The notes beneath the pieces are model-generated. The model worked only from the letters and a program-made list of their open reading frames with translations, was not told the DNA's origin and made no database searches. The position numbers and the translations under genes were made by a program. This document shows, piece after piece, positions 1-5,326 of a stretch of 5,326 nt of DNA; the stretch's first letter is position 1; each line of letters begins with the position of its first letter. The DNA comes from an uncultured Bacilli bacterium (GTDB lineage Bacteria; Bacillota_I; Bacilli_A; RF39; UBA660), in assembly GCA_934101235.1 (NCBI GenBank), contig CAKORH010000079.1, positions 1-5,326 of the forward strand, in the 5' to 3' direction.

Positions 1-189
1 GATATCTTGTATATCTTCAACTAAAATTCTTTTTTTACCTAAACCCTCAATATATTTTTCAATATTCCTGATTTGTGTAGAAGATGCTTGTTCTTCTTCA
101 CTAACTTCTTTGTTAGCCTTCATAACTGCTAACTCAATTTTGTCTGGACAGTAATCCACCATGTGTCCATCTCTTTTTATGACTTTCAT
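1..189 (-). CDS. nrdD: Anaerobic ribonucleoside-triphosphate reductase, N-terminal ATP-cone (partial)
   Basis: Only the first 63 codons are in the window; the gene continues past the left edge. The protein opens MKVIKRDGHMVDY, then DKIELAVMKAN, and reaches KKRILVEDIQDI. This is the layout of an ATP-cone: VIKRDG near the N-terminus, a K-I-x-x-A-V/I helix, and a VEDIQD segment. ATP-cones bind ATP or dATP and set overall activity of ribonucleotide reductases. The VEDIQD wording and the position at residue 1 fit class III NrdD, the oxygen-sensitive glycyl-radical enzyme that makes dNTPs in anaerobes. The start is the ATG at 187-189 (read on minus), with GGGAGGA about 9 nt upstream (199-206). It is divergent from the Crp/Fnr regulator. 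GC is about 31%, higher than its neighbours, as expected for a conserved gene. Another ATP-cone protein (class I/II reductase or NrdR) is less likely: NrdR starts with a zinc ribbon. The catalytic part is not visible. Confidence 0.85.
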   Translation of the reverse strand, partial: MKVIKRDGHMVDYCPDKIELAVMKANKEVSEEEQASSTQIRNIEKYIEGLGKKRILVEDIQDI

Positions 190-216
190 ACTACTAAGTC
201 CTCCCTCTATGATTTG

Positions 217-244
217 ATTTTACAACATTATAAAAAATTATCAA
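217..244 (-). promoter_or_regulatory. Putative nrdD promoter
   Basis: On the minus strand TTGATA (239-244) and TAAAAT (217-222) are 16 bp apart, each matching 5 of 6 consensus bases. Transcription would start near 210, about 20 nt before the start codon. The palindrome centre (252.5) then lies near -42.5, close to the -41.5 position of activator sites for Crp/Fnr proteins. A rival -10, TATAAT at 227-232, has no -35 at a normal distance (the nearest TTGCAA is 20 bp away). If that one is used, the palindrome sits near -32 and would repress. Confidence 0.5.
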
Positions 245-262
245 TGTTGCAATTGCAACATT
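243..262. promoter_or_regulatory. Perfect 20-bp palindrome, likely Crp/Fnr operator
   Basis: AATGTTGC-AATT-GCAACATT is identical to its reverse complement over all 20 bases and lies between the divergent nrdD and Crp/Fnr genes. Two inward-facing TGTTGC half-sites are separated by 4 bp, giving the 16-bp core span typical of the family (compare TGTGA-N6-TCACA for Crp and TTGAT-N4-ATCAA for FNR). It is not followed by a T-run, so it is a poor terminator. That the neighbouring regulator binds it is inferred from position and geometry. Confidence 0.65.
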
Positions 263-281
263 TTACTTTTTTTGTTATTCT
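253..281 (+). promoter_or_regulatory. Putative promoter of the Crp/Fnr regulator
   Basis: TTGCAA (253-258), inside the right half of the palindrome, lies 17 bp from TATTCT (276-281). TG at 273-274 gives an extended -10. Each hexamer matches 4 of 6 consensus bases. Transcription would start near 288, leaving a leader of only about 15 nt that contains the ribosome binding site. The operator covers the -35, which points to autorepression. Confidence 0.4.
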
Positions 282-302
282 TTTATTAAGAGGTGTAAAT
301 AG

Positions 303-944
303 ATGGAATTATTTTATAATATTTCAAAATTTCAAAAAGAAAAAATACTCCAGTATTTAGAGGCAAATACATTATCTTTTAAAAAAAATAATATAATTCT
401 TTCAAGTGTAAAGAAAGATGACATTATAGGTTTTGTTGTAGAAGGACACTTACAAATAATTAAAACTGATTATAATGGTAATGAAACAATGCTTGAAGAT
501 TTGTATGAAAATGATGTATTTGGTACTAATATATCTTTTATTTCTAATAATGAGTATTCTATTAAGACTAAGGAAGATACTAAAATTGTTATACTTTATT
601 TTGATGAAATTATTAATAAAGAATTAAATTGGGCTTATTACAATCAATTTTTAAAAAATTTATTAGAAATTGTAAATAATAAAATAATATCAAATAATGA
701 ACGTATTTATATTTTAACAAATAAAACTATTAGAAATAAATTACTTGCTTTTTTTAAACTTGCTTCTAATAAAAATAATTCTAGATATATATATTTACCA
801 TTTAGTTTTACGGAACTTGCTGATTATTTAGCTGTTGATAGAGCAAGTATGCATAGAGAATTAAAACACTTAAAAGAAGAAGGTATCATTGATATTAAAA
901 ATAAACGTATAAAATTAAATACATATGACGAATTATTTTATTAA
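303..944 (+). CDS. Crp/Fnr-family transcriptional regulator
   Basis: This 213-residue protein has the usual Crp/Fnr length. It has a cyclic-nucleotide-binding-type beta-roll (about residues 20-105, with VVEGHLQIIK and NDVFG segments), a long dimerisation helix (about 111-138) and a C-terminal winged helix (about 141-210). The helix-turn-helix is FTELADYLAVDRASMHREL. There is no cysteine, so it cannot hold the FNR iron-sulfur cluster, and the effector is unknown. The beta-roll shows no clear cAMP-binding cassette. In the recognition helix Arg180 and Arg185 line up with the DNA-contacting Arg180 and Arg185 of E. coli Crp, but the Glu181 position is Ala. The start ATG has AAGAGGTG (288-295) 7 nt upstream. 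The M29 peptidase follows after 37 bp with no terminator between, so the two are probably co-transcribed. Likely targets are its own operon and the divergent nrdD. The family call is firm; the regulon is inferred. Confidence 0.93.
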   Translation: MELFYNISKFQKEKILQYLEANTLSFKKNNIILSSVKKDDIIGFVVEGHLQIIKTDYNGNETMLEDLYENDVFGTNISFISNNEYSIKTKEDTKIVILYFDEIINKELNWAYYNQFLKNLLEIVNNKIISNNERIYILTNKTIRNKLLAFFKLASNKNNSRYIYLPFSFTELADYLAVDRASMHRELKHLKEEGIIDIKNKRIKLNTYDELFY

Positions 945-968
945 TATTTAAAAATATGAGATAATAAA

Positions 969-975
969 AAAGGTG
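969..975 (+). promoter_or_regulatory. Ribosome binding site that decides the peptidase start
   Basis: AAAGGTG lies 6 nt before the ATG at 982. The in-frame GTG at 973-975, which would give a protein three residues longer, is part of this Shine-Dalgarno sequence. That upstream GTG has no binding site at a proper distance, so 982 is the better start. Confidence 0.8.
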
Positions 976-981
976 ATTATA

Positions 982-2163
982 ATGAAGGAAATGGAAGAAA
1001 AATATGCTAATTTATTAATTAGTAGATGTTTATCTATAAAAGATAAGCAACCATTATTTATTAGTGCTCCTATCGAATCTATAGATTTTGTTAGAATATT
1101 ATCTAGAATTGCTATAGAACATGGGGTAAGAGATATTCATTATGAATTTAGTGATGAAATATTAAAACATAATGAACTTATGTATTATGATAATGAAGAT
1201 TTATTTAATAGTAGTTTTTTTAATAAAAGTGCTTATGATGAATATGCCAAAAAAAATGCTGCATTTTTAATGTTATGTTATGATGAATCTTTAGTTATGA
1301 GTGATGTAGACAAAGAAAAAATGAAATATATTGGTAAAATAAATATATCTACAAGACCAATATATAAAGAAAAACAATTAAAATATGAAGTTCCATGGTG
1401 TATTGCTAGTGTTGCTACTGATACTTGGGCTAAAAAAGTATTTCCAAATGATAAAAATCCAAAAGAAAAATTGTGGAACGAAATATTTAAAATGTGTTTA
1501 ATTGATAAAGATGATCCAATTCTAGAATGGAATAAAAAATTAAAGAAAAATAAGGAATTGGTTGATAAGTTAAATTCTTTAGAAATAAGAAGCTTACATT
1601 ATAAAAATAAATTAGGTACTGATTTTACTATTGGATTTGAAAATAATATTTGGTGTGGTGCAGATGCAGAAAATAATTTAATTGTTAATATGCCTACAGA
1701 AGAAGTATTTACCTCACCTAGTAAATATACTGCAAATGGTATAGTTTATGCTTCTAAACCTTTAATTTATAGTAACAGTTTAATAGAAAATTTCTGGATT
1801 GAATTTAAGGATGGAAAAGTAATTAACTCTAATGCATTAGTTGGAGATGAGTTATTAAAAAGTATTTTTGAAATAGAAGGTGGAGATTATTTAGGAGAAG
1901 TAGCATTAGTTAGTAATGACTCCCCTATTAGTAAATCTAATATTCTTTTTTATGAAACGTTATTTGATGAAAATGCTAGTTGCCATTTGGCACTTGGTCA
2001 AGGATTTTTAGAATGTACTAATTATGAAACTTTAGAAAATTCTAATATAAATAATGCTAAAACTCATGTTGATTTTATGATTGGTACTGATGACTTAGAA
2101 ATTGTTGCAACTTGTAAAAATGGAAATGTTACAATTATGAAAGATGGAAAGTTTGTAATATAA
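982..2163 (+). CDS. M29-family metallo-aminopeptidase (AmpS/AmpT-like)
   Basis: This 393-residue protein is close to the ~410 residues of AmpT and AmpS. The family removes N-terminal amino acids from peptides in the cytoplasm, using two Co2+ or Zn2+ ions and working as a dimer. The metal-ligand set is visible: Glu240/241 in PTEEVFTSP, Glu306 in LGEVAL, His335 in CHLALG, and His362 with Asp364 in THVDFMIG. The Glu306-His335 spacing (29) equals AmpT Glu316-His345. One difference: the conserved Tyr seven residues after the His (AmpT Tyr352) is Phe342 here, in HLALGQGF. The N-terminal part (about 1-200) is the less conserved alpha/beta domain. The ATG at 982 is preferred over the in-frame GTG at 973, which lies inside the ribosome binding site. 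It follows the Crp/Fnr gene by 37 bp, probably in one operon, and ends just before a strong hairpin. Substrate preference cannot be read from the sequence. Confidence 0.92.
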   Translation: MKEMEEKYANLLISRCLSIKDKQPLFISAPIESIDFVRILSRIAIEHGVRDIHYEFSDEILKHNELMYYDNEDLFNSSFFNKSAYDEYAKKNAAFLMLCYDESLVMSDVDKEKMKYIGKINISTRPIYKEKQLKYEVPWCIASVATDTWAKKVFPNDKNPKEKLWNEIFKMCLIDKDDPILEWNKKLKKNKELVDKLNSLEIRSLHYKNKLGTDFTIGFENNIWCGADAENNLIVNMPTEEVFTSPSKYTANGIVYASKPLIYSNSLIENFWIEFKDGKVINSNALVGDELLKSIFEIEGGDYLGEVALVSNDSPISKSNILFYETLFDENASCHLALGQGFLECTNYETLENSNINNAKTHVDFMIGTDDLEIVATCKNGNVTIMKDGKFVI

Positions 2164-2165
2164 AC

Positions 2166-2203
2166 AAAAGACATAGATTTTAATTTTTTTATCTATGTCT
2201 TTT
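2166..2203. terminator. Bidirectional intrinsic terminator between convergent genes
   Basis: A perfect 13-bp stem pairs AAAAGACATAGAT (2166-2178) with ATCTATGTCTTTT (2191-2203) around a 12-nt T-rich loop. A/T runs flank it on both sides, so it can end the crp-peptidase transcript on plus and the glycosyltransferase transcript on minus. It begins 2 nt after the peptidase stop codon and overlaps the glycosyltransferase stop codon (2202-2204). Confidence 0.88.
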
Positions 2204-3410
2204 AATTTGCTTTTTCTAATTTTTTATCATGTTTTATTTCTTTCCATTTTACATCTTTTTTAAATAAACATGCAATATTAATTGGTATCCAAGAAAGTAT
2301 AAATACTGTAAAAGTTAATATACCTAGTACATTATCTTTAAATGTTCTATCATATAATTTTAAAATTAATATATTTAAAATTACTCCAATAATATAAAAT
2401 ATTAAGAAACATAATATACCAGAATTAAATAAATATGAAAATATATCATTTAATTCTATACCTATTTTATTAAAAATAAATAATTCAATCGTTAATGCAA
2501 AAGCTAGTAATTGTATAAATGGTGCAATTATAAATATAAATTTATCTAATGCTGAAACATTACCCTCTTTAAAAAATTGAGATAACAATCTTTTACCGTA
2601 ATGTTTAGTGCATTGCATTATACCTTTACTCCATCTAATTCTTTGATGCCATGATGTTTTAAAATCTGTTGGCTGTTCATCATATGTTATAGCTTTATCT
2701 ACATATACTATTTGTTTTTTATCTAAAATACACATAATAGATATTTCAATATCTTCAGTTATTGTTTTAGGATTAAAACCTTTATCTATAAAAGATTTAG
2801 CAATCATAAATCCTGTTCCATTAATTGTAGATGACATTTTAACATGAGTTCTTGATGCATTATAGAATAAGTTTTGCATGTAATAAAATAAAGTATAAAT
2901 TGTAATAATCCAACTATATGATAAATTTTTGCTATCTTTTCTACCTTGTTCAGCAATATAACAAGATTGATATACATTATTCATAATTGATAAGAATTTT
3001 TTGTCTACAACGTTATCAGCATCGAATATTAAATATGCATCATAATTAGTATCTTTTAATTCACTAAATGCATATTTTAATACTTCACCTTTTGTTTTAG
3101 TCCTCTTTTTTACGTCAATTATATTTACTTTTTCTTTTTCTGCAATGTTTCTTGTGTTATCTGTACAATTATTTATTAGTACATATATATCAAATAAGTC
3201 TGATTTATACGTTTGAGACTTTAAACTCACTATTAAATCTTTAATAACCTTCTCTTCATTTCTTGCAGGAATAAGAACTGCAAATTTAGTTAATTCTTTA
3301 CTATTTTTAATTTTTGTTTTATTCTTTTTTAATATAAATAATCCTGTTATAACAAAATATAATGAATATATAAATGTTATAACAAAAAATATATAATATA
3401 ATGTTATCAT
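2202..3410 (-). CDS. Membrane GT2-family glycosyltransferase (processive, EpsO-like)
   Basis: This 402-residue protein would transfer sugars from a nucleotide-sugar donor at the cytoplasmic membrane face, probably to build an exported polysaccharide or glycolipid. The N-terminal membrane segment is at about 3-27. The GT-A catalytic domain then shows PARNEE (48-53), NNCTDNT (80-86), KTKG (105-108), the metal-binding DAD (130-132), GTG (198-200), the TED general-base motif (218-220) and QRIRW (256-260). DxD, TED and QxxRW together mark processive beta-glycosyltransferases such as cellulose, hyaluronan and poly-GlcNAc synthases. The ARNEE...NCTDNT wording resembles the EpsO-like subgroup. Three more membrane segments follow (about 288-312, 329-352, 360-384), then a basic tail. 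The ATG has AGGAGT 7 nt upstream (3418-3423). No other polysaccharide gene is in the window, so sugar and product are unknown. It is convergent with the peptidase and divergent from the AAA+ gene. Confidence 0.9.
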   Translation of the reverse strand: MITLYYIFFVITFIYSLYFVITGLFILKKNKTKIKNSKELTKFAVLIPARNEEKVIKDLIVSLKSQTYKSDLFDIYVLINNCTDNTRNIAEKEKVNIIDVKKRTKTKGEVLKYAFSELKDTNYDAYLIFDADNVVDKKFLSIMNNVYQSCYIAEQGRKDSKNLSYSWIITIYTLFYYMQNLFYNASRTHVKMSSTINGTGFMIAKSFIDKGFNPKTITEDIEISIMCILDKKQIVYVDKAITYDEQPTDFKTSWHQRIRWSKGIMQCTKHYGKRLLSQFFKEGNVSALDKFIFIIAPFIQLLAFALTIELFIFNKIGIELNDIFSYLFNSGILCFLIFYIIGVILNILILKLYDRTFKDNVLGILTFTVFILSWIPINIACLFKKDVKWKEIKHDKKLEKAN

Positions 3411-3447
3411 TTAAATTACTCCTATACTATCCCGTGAATACATATAA

Positions 3448-3476
3448 ATTATCTTATTAATTTTATATTAAGTCAA
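3448..3476 (-). promoter_or_regulatory. Sigma-A-type promoter of the glycosyltransferase
   Basis: On the minus strand TTGACT (3471-3476) and GATAAT (3448-3453) are exactly 17 bp apart, each matching 5 of 6 consensus bases. Transcription would start near 3441, giving a leader of about 30 nt that carries the AGGAGT ribosome binding site. This is the best -35/-10 pair in the window and suggests steady expression. Confidence 0.75.
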
Positions 3477-3659
3477 CAAATAATCATATTGTGTCTATTT
3501 GATTAACTAATACTTTACATATTCATTATAATTAAAAAATATATTATTATCTATATAAAATGAGTAGCAAAAGAGATATAATTGGTAGAATAATTTAAAA
3601 TAACTTTAAATACATTAATTTTTATTATTAAACGTACTTCCCTATAAAATAAAAATGTG

Positions 3660-3668
3660 TGGTATAAT
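3660..3668 (+). promoter_or_regulatory. Extended -10 promoter of the AAA+ gene
   Basis: TGGTATAAT is a perfect extended -10 (TGnTATAAT). No good -35 lies 16-18 bp upstream, which extended -10 promoters tolerate. Transcription would start near 3675, about 20 nt before the ATG, with AGGAAGG (3680-3686) in between. A weaker upstream candidate, TTAACT (3503-3508) with TATAAT (3527-3532) at 18 bp, would give a leader of over 150 nt. I see no gene or structured RNA in 3480-3660. Confidence 0.65.
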
Positions 3669-3694
3669 AGCTTTCAAATAGGAAGGAAAATATT

Positions 3695-5059
3695 ATGGCA
3701 AACTTAAGTATAGGATATTTATTTAAAAAGAAGTATATAACCTACCAAAATAAAAAATATGAAGTATTTAAATTTATTGATTATGTAGCGGGTATTACAT
3801 TTACTAATCTTCAAAATATAAATATATGTAATGTAATGACTGGAAATAATGTAGGAATGTATGCAAGTTTTATTAGTGATTATGAAAATGAATATGAGTA
3901 TGTATTTTTAAATGATGATATTGAAAAATCGATTGAAAATAATAAAAATAGTGTAAATTTTATCGAAATTAGACAGAAAAAAATTTCTTCTGTTGCTAAT
4001 TATTATTTAAGAAATGAAAGTAGTACTGGAGTAACTAAATTATTAAATGAAGATTTAATATCATATTTACAAAAGGAAAATAAAGAAAATCAATCTAGCT
4101 TTGATGAAAATGAATTTTTTAAAAATAGTGATATATCATCAATGTATTCTTCAATTAAGAAGACAATAATTTCACAAGATGAACAAATAATGCAAATATT
4201 AACAACACTATTTAAAAATCAAAAGGTTATTAATTCTGATTTAGATATAGACTTAATTGCAAAATTAAAAGAAAATATTCTTATTTTTGGTCCTACTGGA
4301 ACAGGTAAAACAGAAATTTTAAAAAGAATTTCAAAACTATATAATATACCTATTGTCATTGAAGATGGAACTTCTCTTTCTGAAACTGGATATCAAGGAA
4401 GAAAAATAACAGATATGCTTGAAGATTTATATATTGCAGCAAATAATAATATCGAACTTGCTGAAAAAGGTATTTTGGTAATTGATGAATTTGATAAACT
4501 TGCTGAAAAAAATATAGATAATCAATCTCATGTTTCTAGGTTAGGTGTTCAAAGATCATTGTTAAAATTATTAGATGGATCATTATTTTATTTTAATGAT
4601 AAAAAGTTTGATACATCAAAATTAACAATTGTTGTATTAGGTGCTTTTACAGGAATTACAAATAGTGATGATTATAAGCAATTGACAATTGATGATTTTG
4701 TTAATTATGGAATTATGAGAGAATTAATTGGTAGAATTTCAAAAACTATAGCAATGAATGCTCTATCAACAGAGGATCTAATTAAAATATTAAAAGAATC
4801 TGAATTTAGTCCATTAAATACTTATAAAAAATTATTTAATATTTTAGAAGTTAATTTTGAATTTAATGATGCTTTTATTGAATATATAGCTGAACTTGCA
4901 ATTGCTAAAAAAAGCGGTGCTAGAGGTTTGAAAACTATATTTGATGATTGTATTAGTAGTGCTTTATTTAGAATTTTTGCAGGAGAATATTCAAATATTT
5001 ATTTAGTAAAACCTAACGAAGAAAATGATAAGCCATATATTTTAACAAAAACAAAGTAA
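3695..5059 (+). CDS. ClpX-like AAA+ ATPase with an unrecognised N-terminal domain
   Basis: This 454-residue protein has a C-terminal two-thirds that follows ClpX in order: Walker A GPTGTGKT (199-206), the LSETGYQG pore-1 segment (GYQG 232-235, ClpX GYVG), Walker B ILVIDEFDK (260-268), QRSLLKLLDG (286-295), sensor-1 region VVLGAFTG (313-320), arginine finger in LIGR (Arg347) and sensor-2 GARGL (Arg410). ClpX-type proteins are hexameric unfoldases that thread substrates through a central pore. Three ClpX parts are missing: the N-terminal four-cysteine zinc domain, the RKH pore-2 loop, and the ~30-residue insert with the IGF loop that docks ClpP. Residues 1-145 are an unknown, cysteine-poor domain with alternating hydrophobic and polar stretches. 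So it is probably a ClpP-independent unfoldase or remodeller; target unknown. The ATG has AGGAAGG 8 nt upstream. It is single-cistron, with its own promoter and terminator. It should not be named clpX. Confidence 0.88.
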   Translation: MANLSIGYLFKKKYITYQNKKYEVFKFIDYVAGITFTNLQNINICNVMTGNNVGMYASFISDYENEYEYVFLNDDIEKSIENNKNSVNFIEIRQKKISSVANYYLRNESSTGVTKLLNEDLISYLQKENKENQSSFDENEFFKNSDISSMYSSIKKTIISQDEQIMQILTTLFKNQKVINSDLDIDLIAKLKENILIFGPTGTGKTEILKRISKLYNIPIVIEDGTSLSETGYQGRKITDMLEDLYIAANNNIELAEKGILVIDEFDKLAEKNIDNQSHVSRLGVQRSLLKLLDGSLFYFNDKKFDTSKLTIVVLGAFTGITNSDDYKQLTIDDFVNYGIMRELIGRISKTIAMNALSTEDLIKILKESEFSPLNTYKKLFNILEVNFEFNDAFIEYIAELAIAKKSGARGLKTIFDDCISSALFRIFAGEYSNIYLVKPNEENDKPYILTKTK

Positions 5060-5070
5060 TTTTTTAAAAT

Positions 5071-5110
5071 TAAAAGATCATTTAAATTCATAAAAGGTCT
5101 TTTAGTTTTT
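5071..5110 (+). terminator. Intrinsic terminator of the AAA+ gene
   Basis: TAAAAGATC (5071-5079) pairs with GGTCTTTTA (5096-5104), a 9-bp stem with one G-U pair and a 16-nt loop, followed by GTTTTT. It starts 11 nt after the stop codon. A/T runs on the other side could let it work on minus as well. Confidence 0.65.
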
Positions 5111-5117
5111 AATCTTG

Positions 5118-5133
5118 ATATTTATATAAATAT
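5118..5133. repeat. AT-only 16-bp palindrome
   Basis: ATATTTATATAAATAT is a perfect palindrome made of A and T only, between the AAA+ terminator and the tRNA fragment. In DNA this AT-rich it may be chance. It could also be a weakly melting or protein-binding site beside a recombination junction. No function is assigned. Confidence 0.3.
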
Positions 5134-5168
5134 ATTAAAGTCAAAAAAAGTCTTTACATTCTTAATGA

Positions 5169-5210
5169 TAGCGACGGTGAGACTTGAACTCACGACCTAC
5201 CGGGTATGAA
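5169..5210 (-). pseudogene. 3' half of elongator tRNA-Met (CAT), likely attachment-site remnant
   Basis: Read on minus: anticodon loop TTCATAC with CAT (5206-5208), the 3' strand of the anticodon stem CCGGT (5199-5203), variable AGGTC (5194-5198), T-arm GTGAG-TTCAAGT-CTCAC (5177-5193), acceptor 3' strand CGTCGCT (5170-5176) and discriminator A (5169). No CCA is encoded. The loop and the U-ended acceptor strand resemble Bacilli elongator tRNA-Met, where G1 pairs with U72. The sequence upstream (5211 onward) has no strand complementary to CCGGT, no D-arm and no 5' acceptor strand, so the gene is broken at the start of the anticodon loop. Such a piece, from anticodon loop to 3' end, is what tyrosine-integrase elements leave at the far end of an insertion. 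An intron-split tRNA is a less likely reading. Confidence 0.75.
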
Positions 5211-5253
5211 AAATAAGCCCCAAATCAAATTACTGTTTATTTTTTACCGTTTT

Positions 5254-5268
5254 CCTTATTAAATAAGG
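5254..5268. repeat. 15-bp inverted repeat next to the tRNA fragment
   Basis: CCTTATT-A-AATAAGG is a perfect 7-bp inverted repeat around one base. No T-run follows on either strand, so it is not a convincing terminator. It lies 44 bp beyond the tRNA fragment, on the proposed element side, where an integrase or accessory protein might bind. The rest of 5211-5326 is AT-rich with no gene that I can see. Confidence 0.35.
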
Positions 5269-5326
5269 CTTCGTTCCGATATAAATTATAAAATAAAATA
5301 TAAGTAAATTCAAATAAATATAAATA

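Noticed and set aside
163..360. 65-codon open frame on plus overlapping the nrdD start and the Crp/Fnr start
   Set aside because: It runs antisense to the nrdD N-terminus, through the operator and into the regulator in another frame, has no ribosome binding site and looks like no protein family.
973..981. GTG start adding three residues to the peptidase
   Set aside because: The GTG is part of the AAAGGTG ribosome binding site for the ATG at 982.
2104..2111. GTTGCAAC inside the peptidase gene as a second regulator site
   Set aside because: The half-sites overlap with no 4-bp spacer, it lies within coding sequence, and it does not match the 20-bp operator.
3560..3598. Twelve-codon ATG frame in the gap before the AAA+ gene
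   Set aside because: No ribosome binding site, very short, and expected by chance in such AT-rich DNA.
5169..5326. tRNA split by a group I intron
   Set aside because: Known bacterial tRNA introns sit within the anticodon loop, after U33 or later; here the break is before the loop. I see no recognisable group I core upstream and no 5' exon in the window. It cannot be fully excluded because the window ends.
1..5326. CRISPR array or tandem repeats
   Set aside because: No spaced direct repeats of useful length were seen; short A/T repeats reflect base composition.

Overview
The window comes from a very AT-rich, low-GC Gram-positive bacterium (Bacillota; an anaerobic Bacilli or Clostridia lineage is likely). 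Reasons: genes of about 20-25% GC, strong AGGAGG-type ribosome binding sites, TAA stops on all four complete genes, Trp written as TGG (standard bacterial code), and the start of what looks like an anaerobic (class III) ribonucleotide reductase. The species cannot be named from this sequence.

Layout. 1-189 (minus) is the N-terminal ATP-cone of a probable anaerobic ribonucleotide reductase, nrdD, cut by the window edge. It is divergent from a Crp/Fnr-family regulator (303-944, plus). The 113-bp gap between them holds a perfect 20-bp palindrome (243-262) with the geometry of a Crp/Fnr operator. Its position suits activation of nrdD and repression of the regulator's own promoter. The regulator is followed after 37 bp by an M29-family metallo-aminopeptidase (982-2163, plus), probably in the same transcript, and the pair ends at a strong bidirectional hairpin (2166-2203). 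Convergent to it is a membrane-anchored GT2 glycosyltransferase of the processive/EpsO-like type (2202-3410, minus), with a near-consensus promoter. Divergent from that is a ClpX-like AAA+ ATPase (3695-5059, plus). It keeps the ATPase core but lacks the ClpX zinc finger, pore-2 loop and ClpP-docking IGF loop, and carries an unrecognised ~145-residue N-terminal domain. It has its own extended -10 promoter and terminator.

The right end (5169-5210, minus) holds the 3' half only of an elongator tRNA-Met, from anticodon loop to discriminator base. Nothing upstream can supply the 5' half. This is the usual shape of an integrase attachment-site remnant and suggests that a mobile element starts at about 5211 and continues past the window.

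The most interesting points are the trimmed ClpX-like unfoldase with its unknown front domain, the match between the palindrome and the regulator's recognition helix, and the tRNA half-gene.
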